This document shows, piece by piece, positions 43,728 through 54,993 of a DNA stretch of 64,000 nucleotides. This stretch comes from Enoplosus armatus (taxonomy: Eukaryota; Chordata; Actinopteri; Centrarchiformes; Enoplosidae), in contig NC_092198.1 in assembly GCF_043641665.1 (NCBI RefSeq), positions 12,971,001 through 13,035,000 on the forward strand, given 5' to 3'. The first letter of the stretch is position 1; the number at the start of each line of letters is the position of its first letter. Made by a program: the position numbers and the translations under genes. The notes below the pieces were generated by a model. It saw only the letters and a list, made by a program, of their open reading frames with translations, was not told the DNA's origin and ran no database searches.

Positions 43728-45804
43728 TGTAGCCTCCTCTGAAGCCTCCTCTGAAGCCTCCTCTTGACCTATAGCAGTCACGAGCAAAGTGGTCCATCTG
43801 TCCACAATTATAACATCCTTCAGTCGACTGTTGGAAATTAGGATTAAAATATCCTCCTCTTCCTCTTCCTTGATTTCCTTGTCCTCTTCCTCTACACAAT
43901 TGTGACTGGCCAAAACCTGGTTGTGAAAAGGGAGCGACGGGAGTCACAAATGATGACTGTGGTGGTTGAAATTGGATCTGTCCTGGCTGAGTTTGTGGTG
44001 GTTGATTTGGCTGGGACTGACTCTGCATAACCACGGCTTGGTTTTTGTCCTTCTTTTTGTTATCTACCAATTGTATTTGATTAAGTTTTCTGAGAGTCTC
44101 CTGGTCCTGTTCTTTCTGGTCTTGCTCCTTTTTCCGATATAGTTCCACTTGGTGTGCTATATGATCCATGTAGACACCTCTTGTCATGCTTCCGAGTCCA
44201 ACCACCTCGGCCAGTTTGCTCCTCACTGGCAGGGGCAGCCCTTTCTGTAGCTTAACTCGCAAGATTGATTGCTCCATCCGATTCAAATCCGGATCATTCC
44301 CTGTTATATTTCTCCAAACTTGATGAACCCTTGACACGTAAGCCCTCGGGTTTTCCTGTGAACCCAATGGCTCAATGAGAATATTGTCAGGATGTACATT
44401 TGTTGGGAACATGTTTCTCAATGCTCTCCAAAATTGACCTCTACTTGCAGCAAACAACTCCGGATCATTTACTGCAGTCCCCATATATCGATCAAGTCCT
44501 GCATTTTGCAGAATCTCTTGCATAGTTGGGATCCCAAGGAGACTGGCCAGAAGTCTCTTAATGTCTCCCATGGCAGGCTGTGTCCCCACCAAAACTTCTT
44601 CCAGCTTAGCGATCCAAGGATGTGCTCCATCTTGAAGAGTAGGTAATTTTCCAAGAATGTCAGACATATCTGTATTTTGCCAGGGCTTATACTCCAGATT
44701 CCTACCTCGAATGACCACTGGGCACATCTTATCCAAATCCCTTTCCTTCCTTGGGCGTAGTGCGTATTTTGAAGAGTCTGCTTTTTGAACTATTCTCTTT
44801 CGCAATTCTCTTCCCGTTGCCCGCAGGTCCTGTATCTGCTTCTTCAATACCTGTCTGCGCTCTGTGCTGACAGATTCTTCAAGGTCCAGTTGACATCTGC
44901 TCAGAGTATTCTCAACCTCTCTTAAGGCCTGTTGTCTCTCGTCTTCCTTCCCAGTACTGGATGCTGTAGGGAAAAGAAATGAAAGACCCTCATCCTCCAA
45001 ATCTTCATCACTGGCTCCATCTTCGCTCTTATCCGTGTCACTCTCCTCTGGACTCCTGACTGATCTACATCCTCTTTCTTCTGCTTTAGTCAATATCTTT
45101 TTGATTGTTTGGCTATATCCCCCAATGGCCTCATCCGAGTCATTCTGACTCTCATCTCCCAACTCCATCCTTTTGAACTTCAGTCTACTCAAATCTCTTC
45201 GGTGTGTCTTCTTCTTCTTGGATTTGGAGGTCGGATACATTTTTATGGTTGTTTTGGCTTTTCCCATTTCGATTATTCGCTCATCTTCATCTTTGATGTG
45301 GTAATTGCCCTCCTGGCTGATCACTGGGAGCTGAGGATACACATCAGTGAGCTGCACCTTTTCCTCATAAGGTGGGGGCTTCTTTACTGAGGCAGTATGT
45401 GAGAAGGGAGCATTGACCTTTGCCATTAACTTTTCTGTTTCCTTCACATTTTTCCCTATTTCTTCTTCCGTTCTTTCTCTCCTTTCCTTTGCGGCTTTTA
45501 CTACTTTCTGTCCCTCACTCTCAAATAACTGCAAAATGCCAAGCTCGGTCTGTCTCTTGTCCTTACGTTTTTGTCCCTTCTTACCTTTCTTTTGCCCTAC
45601 TTTATAAGTAGCCACCAGCACTTGCATTGTTTTAATCACATCTGGGTTAAGAGTGCCTTCCATTGGCCAGGGTTGATCAATGTCCGGCCAACGCTTGCTC
45701 CATTTTTTCGACATTTCTGAAACACCTTTGACAAGAGGATTATTCTTCTGTACTACATCAACAGGGGTAATTGCTTTCATAATTTTAGTGTCCATCTTTG
45801 ACAT
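43660..45804 (-). CDS. gag: ERV gag polyprotein (714 aa, open)
   Basis: Gag forms the retroviral core. The ATG at 45804 starts a frame without N-terminal Gly-2 (MSKM), so the usual myristoylation signal is absent. A basic cluster lies at residues 72-84, a PPPY late-domain motif at 143-146, long charged and coiled-coil-like segments at about 200-350, and a capsid-like helical region at about 370-560 with an MHR-like ENPRAYVSRVHQVWRN. A Gln/Pro-rich linker and one CX2CX4HX4C zinc knuckle (664-677) follow. After the knuckle come RGGFRGG-type repeats, then a run of about 20 residues read out of frame across the pol deletion junction, and TGA at 43660. Intact as a frame, but its normal C-terminus/protease junction is lost. 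Confidence 0.93.
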   Translation of the reverse strand: MSKMDTKIMKAITPVDVVQKNNPLVKGVSEMSKKWSKRWPDIDQPWPMEGTLNPDVIKTMQVLVATYKVGQKKGKKGQKRKDKRQTELGILQLFESEGQKVVKAAKERRERTEEEIGKNVKETEKLMAKVNAPFSHTASVKKPPPYEEKVQLTDVYPQLPVISQEGNYHIKDEDERIIEMGKAKTTIKMYPTSKSKKKKTHRRDLSRLKFKRMELGDESQNDSDEAIGGYSQTIKKILTKAEERGCRSVRSPEESDTDKSEDGASDEDLEDEGLSFLFPTASSTGKEDERQQALREVENTLSRCQLDLEESVSTERRQVLKKQIQDLRATGRELRKRIVQKADSSKYALRPRKERDLDKMCPVVIRGRNLEYKPWQNTDMSDILGKLPTLQDGAHPWIAKLEEVLVGTQPAMGDIKRLLASLLGIPTMQEILQNAGLDRYMGTAVNDPELFAASRGQFWRALRNMFPTNVHPDNILIEPLGSQENPRAYVSRVHQVWRNITGNDPDLNRMEQSILRVKLQKGLPLPVRSKLAEVVGLGSMTRGVYMDHIAHQVELYRKKEQDQKEQDQETLRKLNQIQLVDNKKKDKNQAVVMQSQSQPNQPPQTQPGQIQFQPPQSSFVTPVAPFSQPGFGQSQLCRGRGQGNQGRGRGGYFNPNFQQSTEGCYNCGQMDHFARDCYRSRGGFRGGFRGGYRGRSRVGFTTVLQSNGGSSFDV

Positions 45805-47273
45805 TGTGATGGCTTCCCTGTACTCTCGTATTATATCAAAACCAAATTAAAAGTATATTTATGAAGCACCTTATTATCAAAAACAATCCAGAAAAAACTA
45901 CTGAATTTGCCAACCTCAAAGGAAACCAAAGGTTTAGTGGTCCAAAAACAAAATCTTAAATTGCCAAATTATTTCAACACTTAATCTTAACTCAAATCAA
46001 ACAAGATCATGCTCAGACAATGAAATCCTCTTCTGCAGCTTTCAACTGCATTTGAATCAAATCAACCGTTCACAAATAAGTAATTAAATCAATACTACTC
46101 CACTATTAGATTAAATGCATCAGTTGATCAGTCCGTTGCCAAGCCTTCAAGTGTAATATATATATCCCCTAAATGTATTTTATGAACCCCAAACTAAATA
46201 CCAATAATTGAAAAGGAAAGTTATATGACTATTTTGAAATAATATTAGCTATAAGTGAGTGTATATGTATGTAGGTGACTACAGATATTTGTTAAAAGAG
46301 TTCGTGGATAAATACACTGGCCTTGATTGAGCTGGATTCAGGATCCACACATGGTGTCATCCGCAAGCCTTGATGGATGTGAAGAACTGCCAGATGTTTT
46401 TCTCATTTGTCTCTTGGAGGGTCCAAATTCAAACACTTTCCATCTCCTGTCTTCCCCCACTCTCATACCCTCATAGTTGGGTAGAGGAAGAAAAAGAGAA
46501 AACAAAACAACAATTTCAATGTCTTATTCTTATCCTTGCTCTTTGTATATCTGCCAATGAATAATTCAATGAGGTTTGCACACTCTATTTACCATCAAGT
46601 TATTTTATTCTGTCATATTGAGTATATTTTTATAAGAGTTTCTCTTTAAACAATTTTAATTAATTAAATGTATCACAGTTCATTATATTCATACATACTT
46701 TTATCAATTTATGAATTTAAAGAATAAGTATTTTAATATAATTTCAATCTGGCGTGACCTCTAGTTCTCTGTCCCTTTTCTCTTTCTGTTTTACACAGAG
46801 AGAGAAAAAGAAAAAAGTGGGGGGGGCTCACTCACTGATCTCTTCTTTTTAGAAGAAGCCGCCTTCAAAAATGAGACACCACCCTTTTCTCTGCCTCTTG
46901 AAAGTAACAAAGACTTCCAGTTTACACTGACTGTCGGGGAGCAAACATCCGGCCCAACTCTCCTCAAGAGAAATTAACTCAGTGTATGAAGCACAAAGAC
47001 AGAGACGAGGTACACTCAAAAGCCAGAACCATATCTTCCCAATCAACAGCCGAAATACAGAATTTATCCTTTATCCATCCAATCTTCTCCTCTACTTTCT
47101 GCACAATCCACCAACCACAGAAAAACACATTTTAATACTTTTTATCAGGAGATTTTCTTTCCCTTTTAACTCCTCAAATTATTGTCCAGTGTTTATGCAA
47201 ACAAACTGTCCCTGCCGGTCTTCAGACCTAGCAAAGGCTCATATCTTTTTATTATTATTATTATTCTTATAAA

Positions 47274-47459
47274 ATGTCCCAAAGAGGCTCATTATATTAT
47301 CAAACTATAAATGTCCCTGAATGGGCTCATTCTCTTATACAATTATATCAAACTATTAATGTCCCTGAATGGGCTCATTCTCTTATACAATTGTAAATGT
47401 CCTCCTTTTTGGGCTCATGTTTTCATCACATTATAAAGTCCCTTCGAAAAGAGCTCATT
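47274..47459 (-). repeat. five-copy hairpin-like repeat in ERV leader
   Basis: Units start at 47274, 47311, 47359, 47397 and 47436. Copies 2 and 3 are identical (ATGTCCCTGAATGGGCTCAT). In each, ATG...CAT and CCC...GGG can pair around a small loop; the loops differ while most of the pairing ends are kept. Confidence 0.75.
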
Positions 47460-47795
47460 GGTTTTTTAACACTGTATCAACAAAAATATCTTGCCTTATG
47501 AATTGTTAATCTCCTGCAGCCAATCACAACCTATATGTCTAAAAAATTCTACTACATATATATCAAGTACACATTACAAAAAACATTCCACAGCTTCACA
47601 CACACACTACCATACCACACACAACATACACACAAAGACAGAGACGGACCGTCCAGCAGCAAAAATCCTGCAGCACACACACATCAGCTCTCAAACACAC
47701 CCCCAGCGCTTGAACTTATTCCCTTATGTTTTTCTCATTTCTCTTTTCACTTTTCTTAATCTTTATCTTCTCTTATTTTCTATCTTCACTTTATC

Positions 47796-47952
47796 TTTTA
47801 ACCATTTTTCTTTTAACCATTTCTCTAACTAACTATTTCTCTTTTAACCATTTATCTTTTAACTATTTCTCTTTTAACCATTTTTCTTTTAACCATTTCT
47901 CTTTTAACCATTTTTCTCTTAACCATTTATCTTTTAACCAATTATCTAACTA
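47796..47952. repeat. tandem TTCTCTTTTAACCA-type array
   Basis: About ten imperfect 13-15-bp units of pyrimidine-rich TTTTAACCATTT. On the viral strand this is purine-rich (TGGTTAAAAGAGAA). Confidence 0.85.
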
Positions 47953-48380
47953 TCTATCCTGGGCCCAGGATCCTTAATTTTACTATTTTTACCAATACCA
48001 ATTTGACTATTCAAAGCTAACTTTCACACAATGTCTAAATTTACACATGTCTGACTGTTAAAGAAGAATACGGGCCCTGTACTTCATTAATCTGACTGCA
48101 TGGTTATTTTAGCACACTTTTATTGTTACTCATATAGCTATTTCCTTAAACATTATTCCTTTTTCTTCTACCGTTTATTTCTCTTTTCACTTATTTCTAT
48201 CTTTTACATCCTTAGTATTACATTAATTTAGACAGAGTCTCACTTTCACCATCAACACACCACCACATCAACACAGATTCTTCTTATTAGTGCAACCAAC
48301 AGTTTTAACCAAACGAACCAACCTCACCTGACGTCTTGATGTGGTAGTTCGTGGGTTAAGCTGTCAATTCGGATGCAGCA

Positions 48381-48399
48381 AATCCTGTTCGTGACGCCA
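48381..48399 (-). other. ERV primer binding site, tRNA-Ser-like
   Basis: Five bases inside the 5' LTR the minus strand reads TGGCGTCACGAACAGGATT. The complement ends in CCA and has the shape of a tRNA 3' end (AATCCTG, acceptor strand, CCA), which I match to a serine tRNA from memory. Confidence 0.65.
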
Positions 48400-48404
48400 A
48401 GTTC

Positions 48405-48919
48405 TGTCGTTAATTTCTTCTTCATTCCCCAGATGTAGGCGATGATTTGATGATGGAAGGAGACTCCGCTGATACTGACTTTTCACATAATATTCTTTAT
48501 TTGCATCAAAGATCAGGATCAACAGGCATGCGCATCTTAACCTGGACAGCACCCGTAGCCGAATCAGTACTGCTGCCTCGAACACTGTTCAACCTCGTCC
48601 TTTATACATTTAGGCATACATAGGGTCCTATTATAACTCATAAATCTATAAACTTATCTTTCCCTAGTGTCCCTCAGTACCCCAAAACCTATGATATACG
48701 AGTTATTTGGACAGCAGTCTAGGGGTCAAGGACAAGAGACCTCTATCGTATAACTCCCACATTCCAAGGGAGACTCCCAAACTATAATGAGTCTTATCAG
48801 TATGGAGCCCCAACATCTGCTAGTTATCCACCTGGAACACTGCATACGTGACAACTTTGTACTGTATATCATTTTATGAAAAGATTCCTTTTATGTTTAG
48901 TATCAAATAATACACATCA
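48405..48919 (-). repeat. 5' LTR of the ERV (515 bp)
   Basis: It is bounded by TG and CA. On the minus strand, TATAAAG (48606-48600) marks the promoter and AATAAA (48501-48496) the poly(A) signal about 100 bp further on, giving a U3-R-U5 order. It appears identical to the 3' LTR over all 515 positions. Confidence 0.97.
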
Positions 48920-48923
48920 AGTG

Positions 48924-48955
48924 TATTTCCCAAAACTATTCTTTTAAAGCTCTTA
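48924..48955 (-). repeat. teleost dispersed repeat, 3' piece after ERV
   Basis: TATTTCCCAAAACTATTCTT continues the repeat broken at 37057. The intact copy near 60700 reads GGATTTCCCAAAATGTCAAA on the complementary strand at the same place. Confidence 0.7.
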
Positions 48956-51232
48956 TAGCCCTGTATAACTGTATGATGTAAAAGTAAAGTATGTTCCGCA
49001 CAGCCCGAAGCTTGAGTCTATTTATTTCAGCCTTTTGTACTCCTTGTTGTCAAGAAAACGTTATACACCAGCTCAGAAGGGGGTTGTTTATAGGAACTTT
49101 GTGCTGTTTTTAAGGGGTTGCCAAGACACTGATGATGGCTGGTTGCAGTGACTTTTATGTTAGCTCCTGTGGTGGTGCATGAACGGGTGGGTGGCTCGGG
49201 GCCTGCAGCCACTGGGTGGTACCCTGGCTGATGCTTATAAGAAGGCAACTACTACGTATATCCCATAATTTAAAAGATCAGTGCCAGGATAAATAGAGGT
49301 CCTTTGAGAAAATTAGGTGTCCACTTACAACATGTAAACTGAATGCCCTCCTTTACAGACGAGATCTCTAATCTGAGTCCAGGTCCTTTTCCTGACAGAA
49401 TTAGAAACAGAATAATTGCAGGCCGCTTTGTGAGCGATTAGTGGATCAGCTTTGCCCTTCCTCATATCTCTGTGCCCTGGTGTTGTTAGCCTATTTGGGA
49501 AGTTTCTTTGCTTACTTTGGCAAGTGTCAAAGCACTCCACATTCCTCTGTTTATTGCCACAGAACACCCAACTTGTTGAGCTCTTGTTTCCGTTCCATTG
49601 GCCACATATACACTTGTCATCAAACAGCAGGTCTGTGTGGTCACTGAAGTCAAGCAATTATTTTCTAATTTGATTCAACAACTGGATTCTGACTTTCTCC
49701 TCAAAGTGCAGGGTGGCAAACACATAGCCCAAAGGCAAGTAATTGGTTGTTATGGGACTTGTTAAGAGGAAACATCTTGCTCGGTGGTCAGTGACATACC
49801 TTGTTCAAGGAACTCTGCCTATCTTTATTCGGAGTGAGTTTACCACAGCTCTGCCTACTACCCTTATTTCATGGCAATGAAAAAATATATAGTGGTTTAA
49901 AATAGCCGCTTTAAATATACAGCAGGGCAGATAGAGTGGCAATGCCCAGCCCATGTTGTTAAAACCACCACGTGCTGGTTTGGGGAAATGTATTGCCTTG
50001 CACTTTAAAGTTTTATATAGCCTATTCCCTTTTTGGTTTCAGCTGAGATGAATGAGAAAGCCAGTTTTTCTGTTGTTTTCTAGAAACTGAGGATATTTGC
50101 AAAAGTAATTTCATATATCAGTATATATCAGAGCTCCTTAAAGCAATATTTTTGATATGGCTGTGAATATATTGATAGTAACAATGTCTATAAACTGCAC
50201 TGTACCGTTCATTCGACCTTTTTGTTGTCAAGCAATTCTTAGGTCATACAGTCTAGAAATGTGCCAGTGATTTGATTTGATTACTAAATCAAACTCTGTG
50301 TGCATTTGTTGTAACTTGTAAAAGTAATGTCTTATTTTGGATGCATTCAGTGATCAGGATAAGATGTCTTTATTCATTAAATACTAGCTCTTCCCTTGTT
50401 TTCAGTTGTAGAAGTCAACAGGTTCCTCAGATAATCCCAACAGTTGTCAAATGTTACTTTTCCAGACACCATGACTGATGCCTTAGGGCAATGTCAGGTG
50501 TGGGTTTTCCCAAAGACATCAGAAGTTGCCTTTTTGTAAAACGATATCACAACACACATTATCATTTTCTTTAGCCTTCAGCCTTTATGATTTTGGGGGG
50601 TCTTTCATCTGCTCTGCACAGCCCTTTTTTCTCCAAAAGCCCCGACATAAAACTTTAAAGACCCCTTAAATGTGTGTATTGCTTGCACTTATTTGTGTGC
50701 GAGTGCATGCATATACTGTATATCCACAGTTAGATGCATTTAAAAGCTCCTAGTTGGTCTCCAATGAAACATAATTGGACTCAGATTAAGGAAATAGTGA
50801 TAAAATAATGCTTCCATCAACACACACAAACACTCACATTCATGTTCTTTCAGCTGCTGCTCAGCTTACATAAAAGGTTGAATTGTTTCATTGATGATAT
50901 GCCACTGCTGCAAGAAATTACTTTCTACATTCCCTTTTTCATTTAATTGCACTACAACTTTTCCCTTTGTTTAGTCCAAGAGCTGTGCTTTACATTCTAA
51001 CTTCAGGTATTTCACAAGAAACACTCTTCACACAAGCTAGAGAGAATGCATTTATTTTTGTTTAGAGAAAGAAGGTTTTTACAGAGCCACTCCACATATC
51101 TGAAGACCAAGCTAAATAAAGAGAAAAGCTAGAACGATGTCTTCTAACCCCCCCACTCCCCCGTCCAAACAAAGCCTTATGCAACAGGCCTTTATTTCTG
51201 GCCTGTCAGTCAGAAAGTCGTAGCTCTGTGAC

Positions 51233-51281
51233 TGAGACAACAGCCTGAAGTAGCACCTGTCTTCTTCAGGCTGTTGTCTCA
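51233..51281. repeat. perfect 18-bp hairpin
   Basis: TGAGACAACAGCCTGAAG is followed by a 13-nt loop and its exact complement. A smaller ACAGGCC...GGCCTGT hairpin lies about 30 bp upstream. Confidence 0.9.
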
Positions 51282-52959
51282 TGTTCACTAAAGGCTTTAG
51301 CATCCTTTAGGTGAGATACAGCTGACTTATAGTTATTATTATCATTTTATTGCTTGCTGACACCAGAGACAGTGCAATATGTTAATGCTGACAGGGTTTG
51401 GATGTGAATCTGAAAAAGTGTGTACTCTGCTGCCAATATTCTATAATGCGATCCATAATCTCAGTTTTAAAGAGCCCTCTTAGTCAAATCGGATATAGAT
51501 TAATGCCAATTTTCCTTCTCTTTTAATAACTTTTAGACTGAGGAAACTCCACAAACTCTGCTGACATCACAAAAGACATGACATCTTAATACGATTATCA
51601 GTAGTGACTCTTCCTGTGCCTGCTTGCGACAGGTGGAATACTATCCTGAGAGAGTAAAGATATTTAGATATTTAATTGGTCTAGAGCTTCTTGTCTGGGC
51701 TGAGACAGATTAATGTATTGATGGCAAAAGAAGGGGGGGGGGGGCTCTGAGGACGGCCAGAAAAAGCATTTTTGAAATGTTCAGATGGAATGTGGTCGTC
51801 CCCCGTGGAAAGTAAACCTCACCTCGGCTGAATCTCACACCTCCGTCCCAAAATGTGCTCTCCTTCTCTGAAACCCACCTTTGTCTCCCACCACTTCTCT
51901 GTCTGTCTTTCTTAGCGTCCCTCTTTTTTTTACACTCGTGCACTTTTCCCTCAACACCCGTCTCTCATGTGAAGACAAGAGTGCAAAATGTGACTGACGG
52001 CACATCATACCCGCCAAAGAAAAAGTGCGGGTTAGTGCTAAAATCCACATCCTGCCATCACCTGTTGCACTTATGAACTCTTCAATATCCAAGTCTTTTT
52101 TTTTCTTCATGTTTACCCCCCCTACTGCTAGAGCCGCAGCTGAGACGTACTGTAGCTCTGCAGTTCTACGCTGCAACCATAAGCCTGTACAAAGGTTCTG
52201 GTCTATCGCAGAAACCACATTTTTTCCAGATGTTTTGTAGAGACATCTTGAGTGAAAGCAACACAGTCCAAAGTTAACAAAGTCTTTAAAAACACACAAA
52301 CGCCCAGCTTCCAAGAACTTTTCCCTGTCCTGGTCAAGACTGAGGTTGAGTCCTCATTCTCGGCAGGGTATTGGTTCACCAGAGAATTCGGCGGGCGTGG
52401 TTAGTGGTGTTGATTACATGGTTGGAGGGTGATGGGTTGCATTTGACTAGAGTGTGAGTTTGTTCGGAAGAGAGAGTGATGCACTGAAATTTAAACGTTT
52501 CACCTGGGTTACTTTGCGACCAGAGAGGTTCAGGAATGTAACCCGCCACAGTACACTAACATCTCTTCAGACTTTAACAAGAGGTCAGAGGTCATGTTAG
52601 GACCTCAGCTAAACCCAGCTTGAGGTTAAATGGGTAACTCTATACTTTGGGGCTTATTCTTAAACACACAGTGTTGCTTCACCCCTTGAAAAGCCATCAG
52701 TTGTCTGGCCTGGTTCACTGGCCCAGATCCTGGTTGTGTAGTGTTTCCACTTGCCTGGCCCAGAACAACTTGCCTGCCTCTTGGCCCAACAGCACCTTCC
52801 TGCTGCACCAGTCTGGTTTGGACTGGGCCGAATTTGTGCCAGTTGGACCTGCCCGCCCTGTAAATCCATCCATCACTCTGCCGAAAGCTGTTCTAATTCT
52901 TTACCACAAATTCTCACCCCAAGAATTGCCGCACTGTTTACCCAGCCTTTTCTCTCTCC

Positions 52960-52991
<32 letters not shown>

Positions 52992-53181
52992 TTTTTTCCA
53001 TTCCTGTCTGTTCCTTTGCCACTTTCTCCCTCTACATCTTCCTGCCGTGTATCTCCCCCCCGTTTCCTCTCCTGGAAGTCTGCAAAAAACTTCCACTTAA
53101 ATTCTTTCCTGGACAGCAAACTCTGAGCGAACAGATGCGGCCTCTGTGTTGTCCTGCGCACTGCAGTGGACGTGAATGACA

Positions 53182-53183
<2 letters not shown>

Positions 53184-53225
<42 letters not shown>
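53184..53225. repeat. (AC)n microsatellite
   Basis: A pure AC run in ust intron 1. Confidence 0.97.
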
Positions 53226-53228
<3 letters not shown>

Positions 53229-54529
53229 CCATGCCACTGGGTGCGTTGGCTGTGTGGTATTGCCAGCTGGAACGTTTGTGTCTCTAATCACTACATGCAG
53301 TTCCATTACATACTCAACCACAGGATTTCAAAACCACTGTCTCTCTGAGCTCTCCTGTATCTTCCACCCATTCGCGTGCCCATTCATGTGCATATGTTGT
53401 CGGTTATGCATGTTTTATCTGTGAGAGAGAGAGACCAATGTGTAAACAAGTATCACCATGTCAGTGATTCCAAGTGTGCACATTCTTATATTTGTGTCTA
53501 GGTGCTGCTATATGCTGCTTTTGGTATGAAAACTATGTGCAGTCCATGCTGTTTCGCTGTCTGAGAGAAAAGATTAAACTTTTGTGTATGTCTGTTCGTG
53601 CCATTTGCTTTGGGCAACTCATAGTATCTCAAAATACAGTAGAAGAAGAGATAAAAGATTTGTTGTAATATTGAGATCACAGCCTTTGATGATTATCAGC
53701 AAACATTAAACAACTGTCCATTTCCGTCAGCCAGTCTGTTTATTTTTCATTTTCTTTGTCCTTTTTAACTGCCTCTGCTCTTCATAGTCGCTTTCAGAAA
53801 CAGTCTCTGTAGGGCAGCTGACCACACAATTGGAAACCATCATCATCCATCTTCCTTATGCAAGTGTCTTTGAGCCTCTGCCCTCGACAGTAAAAATGTT
53901 TCATCAAATGTGTTTTATAACAGGTTGTTATGCGCCGTGGCTCTAGCATGTAGCTTAGTGTCGGTCTATAATTAGCCGCTCTGTTCTAATGAGGTGTCTC
54001 TGAAGGGCTGAAGCGAACCACTGACCACTAGCTAGCGTAGCCTAGCCCACATTGCTAAATTAAAGAGAGGCTCGATCTTCAAGGCCACGCTTAGCTGGAG
54101 CCTGTGCTCACAGAAGGCAGCCCAGTGCGCTTTAGTGAGTAGTAAACATACAAAACTTTCAGAAAAAACACCAGGAGCAAGTACATTTTGTTTATTTCTG
54201 GCGTTATGATGCACAACATGTCGTAATTATATGCCTGGTTTTCCTGTTAGTGTAGTTAAACAAAAGAATCCAGCGCTGAAATCATGCCAGTGAACTAGAA
54301 TGGCCGCAATTCATTTCTTAGATCAGCATGTGGACATGATAATGAGAAAGTGAGCCATTGTTCATTTTACACTATATTATTTTACGTTATATTTACTTCA
54401 CAAAACATAAATTAAGCTCAGTTTAAACAATTGCTCAATTAACAGTCACATCCTTATAATATGTAAAGAGAAAACAATCATGTTGCAAATATTATCAAAA
54501 TATGTATTTTTTCTTTAACTTGCCACAGA

Positions 54530-54993
54530 TTTGAAGGTAGTATTCAGATCCATTACAGTAGTAAAAGTGGCAATAAGACAAAGCAAAAATACTCCATTAC
54601 AAGTAAATGTCCTGCATAAAAAATTTGTTTAAACAAATGTTATCTGCAAAATGTACTATAGACATTAGAATATACTGTATATTTAATATTACTTGTACAT
54701 AAATGTGTAAGCGGCATTTTATTGCTGTAGGTTGAGGTGGAGCTACTTTTTAATTATTATCTATAACAATTTATTATCATTTATAAAATGATTACATGTT
54801 TTGTAAGTAAAATCTTAATCTGCAAAGTATAATAACTATAGCTGTCAGATAAATGTAGTGGAGTAAAAAGTACAGTATTGCCCTCTGGAAGGTAATAGTA
54901 GTAGGAGTATTTGTATGAAGTAACTTTAAATGGAAAAAAAAGATTATACTTAAATACAATAAGGAAATGTACTCAGTTACTCTGCACCACTGA
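54530..54993 (-). mobile_element. AT-rich teleost dispersed repeat (MITE-like)
   Basis: It contains GTATTCAGATCCATTACAGT at the left, ATGTAGTGGAGTAAAAAGTA in the middle and GGAAATGTACTCAGTTACTC at the right. This set of phrases recurs in many percomorph genomes and marks a short non-coding dispersed element. Exact ends and class are not certain. Confidence 0.65.

Larger units (their letters stand above)
45805..48380 (-). other. long ERV leader (2.6 kb) before gag
   Basis: No long open frame exists between the primer site and the gag ATG. The region holds five spaced copies of an ATGTCCC-N-GGGCTCAT unit (47274-47459), a tandem TTCTCTTTTAACCA array (about 47796-47952) and a G-rich run near 46820. 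Packaging, splice-donor or internal-ribosome functions would be expected here in a retrovirus, but none can be assigned. Confidence 0.7.
37058..48919 (-). mobile_element. full-length endogenous retrovirus, protease/RT-deleted
   Basis: This 11,862-bp provirus is in antisense orientation within ust intron 1. Order on the minus strand: 5' LTR (48919-48405), primer site, long leader, gag (45804-43660), truncated pol (about 43727-41376), Ig-domain env frame (41653-40616), env body (40622-38970), 1.4-kb tail, polypurine tract and 3' LTR (37572-37058). The integrase has a GPF motif and the Gag one zinc knuckle, which places it near the gamma/epsilon retroviruses of fish. LTR identity and the clean target duplication show a very recent insertion. 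The element cannot replicate alone because protease and the RT polymerase domain are gone; mobilisation by an intact relative is the likely route. No specific family name is claimed. Confidence 0.96.
37054..48923 (-). repeat. AGTG target-site duplication of the ERV
   Basis: AGTG occurs at 37054-37057, immediately before the first LTR, and at 48920-48923, immediately after the second. A 4-bp duplication is typical of gamma/epsilon-type retroviral integration. Confidence 0.9.
48956..54529 (+). other. ust intron 1, middle part
   Basis: No exon recognised. It contains a perfect 18-bp hairpin (51233-51281), a CT tract (52964-52988) and an AC tract (53184-53225). Frames over the AC/CT tracts are artefacts. 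Elsewhere it is plain AT-rich intron. Confidence 0.75.

Noticed and set aside
43660..45804. Whether protease or RT might be encoded elsewhere in the element
   Set aside because: I looked for an RT active-site block and a protease motif in all minus-strand open stretches between the LTRs and found none.
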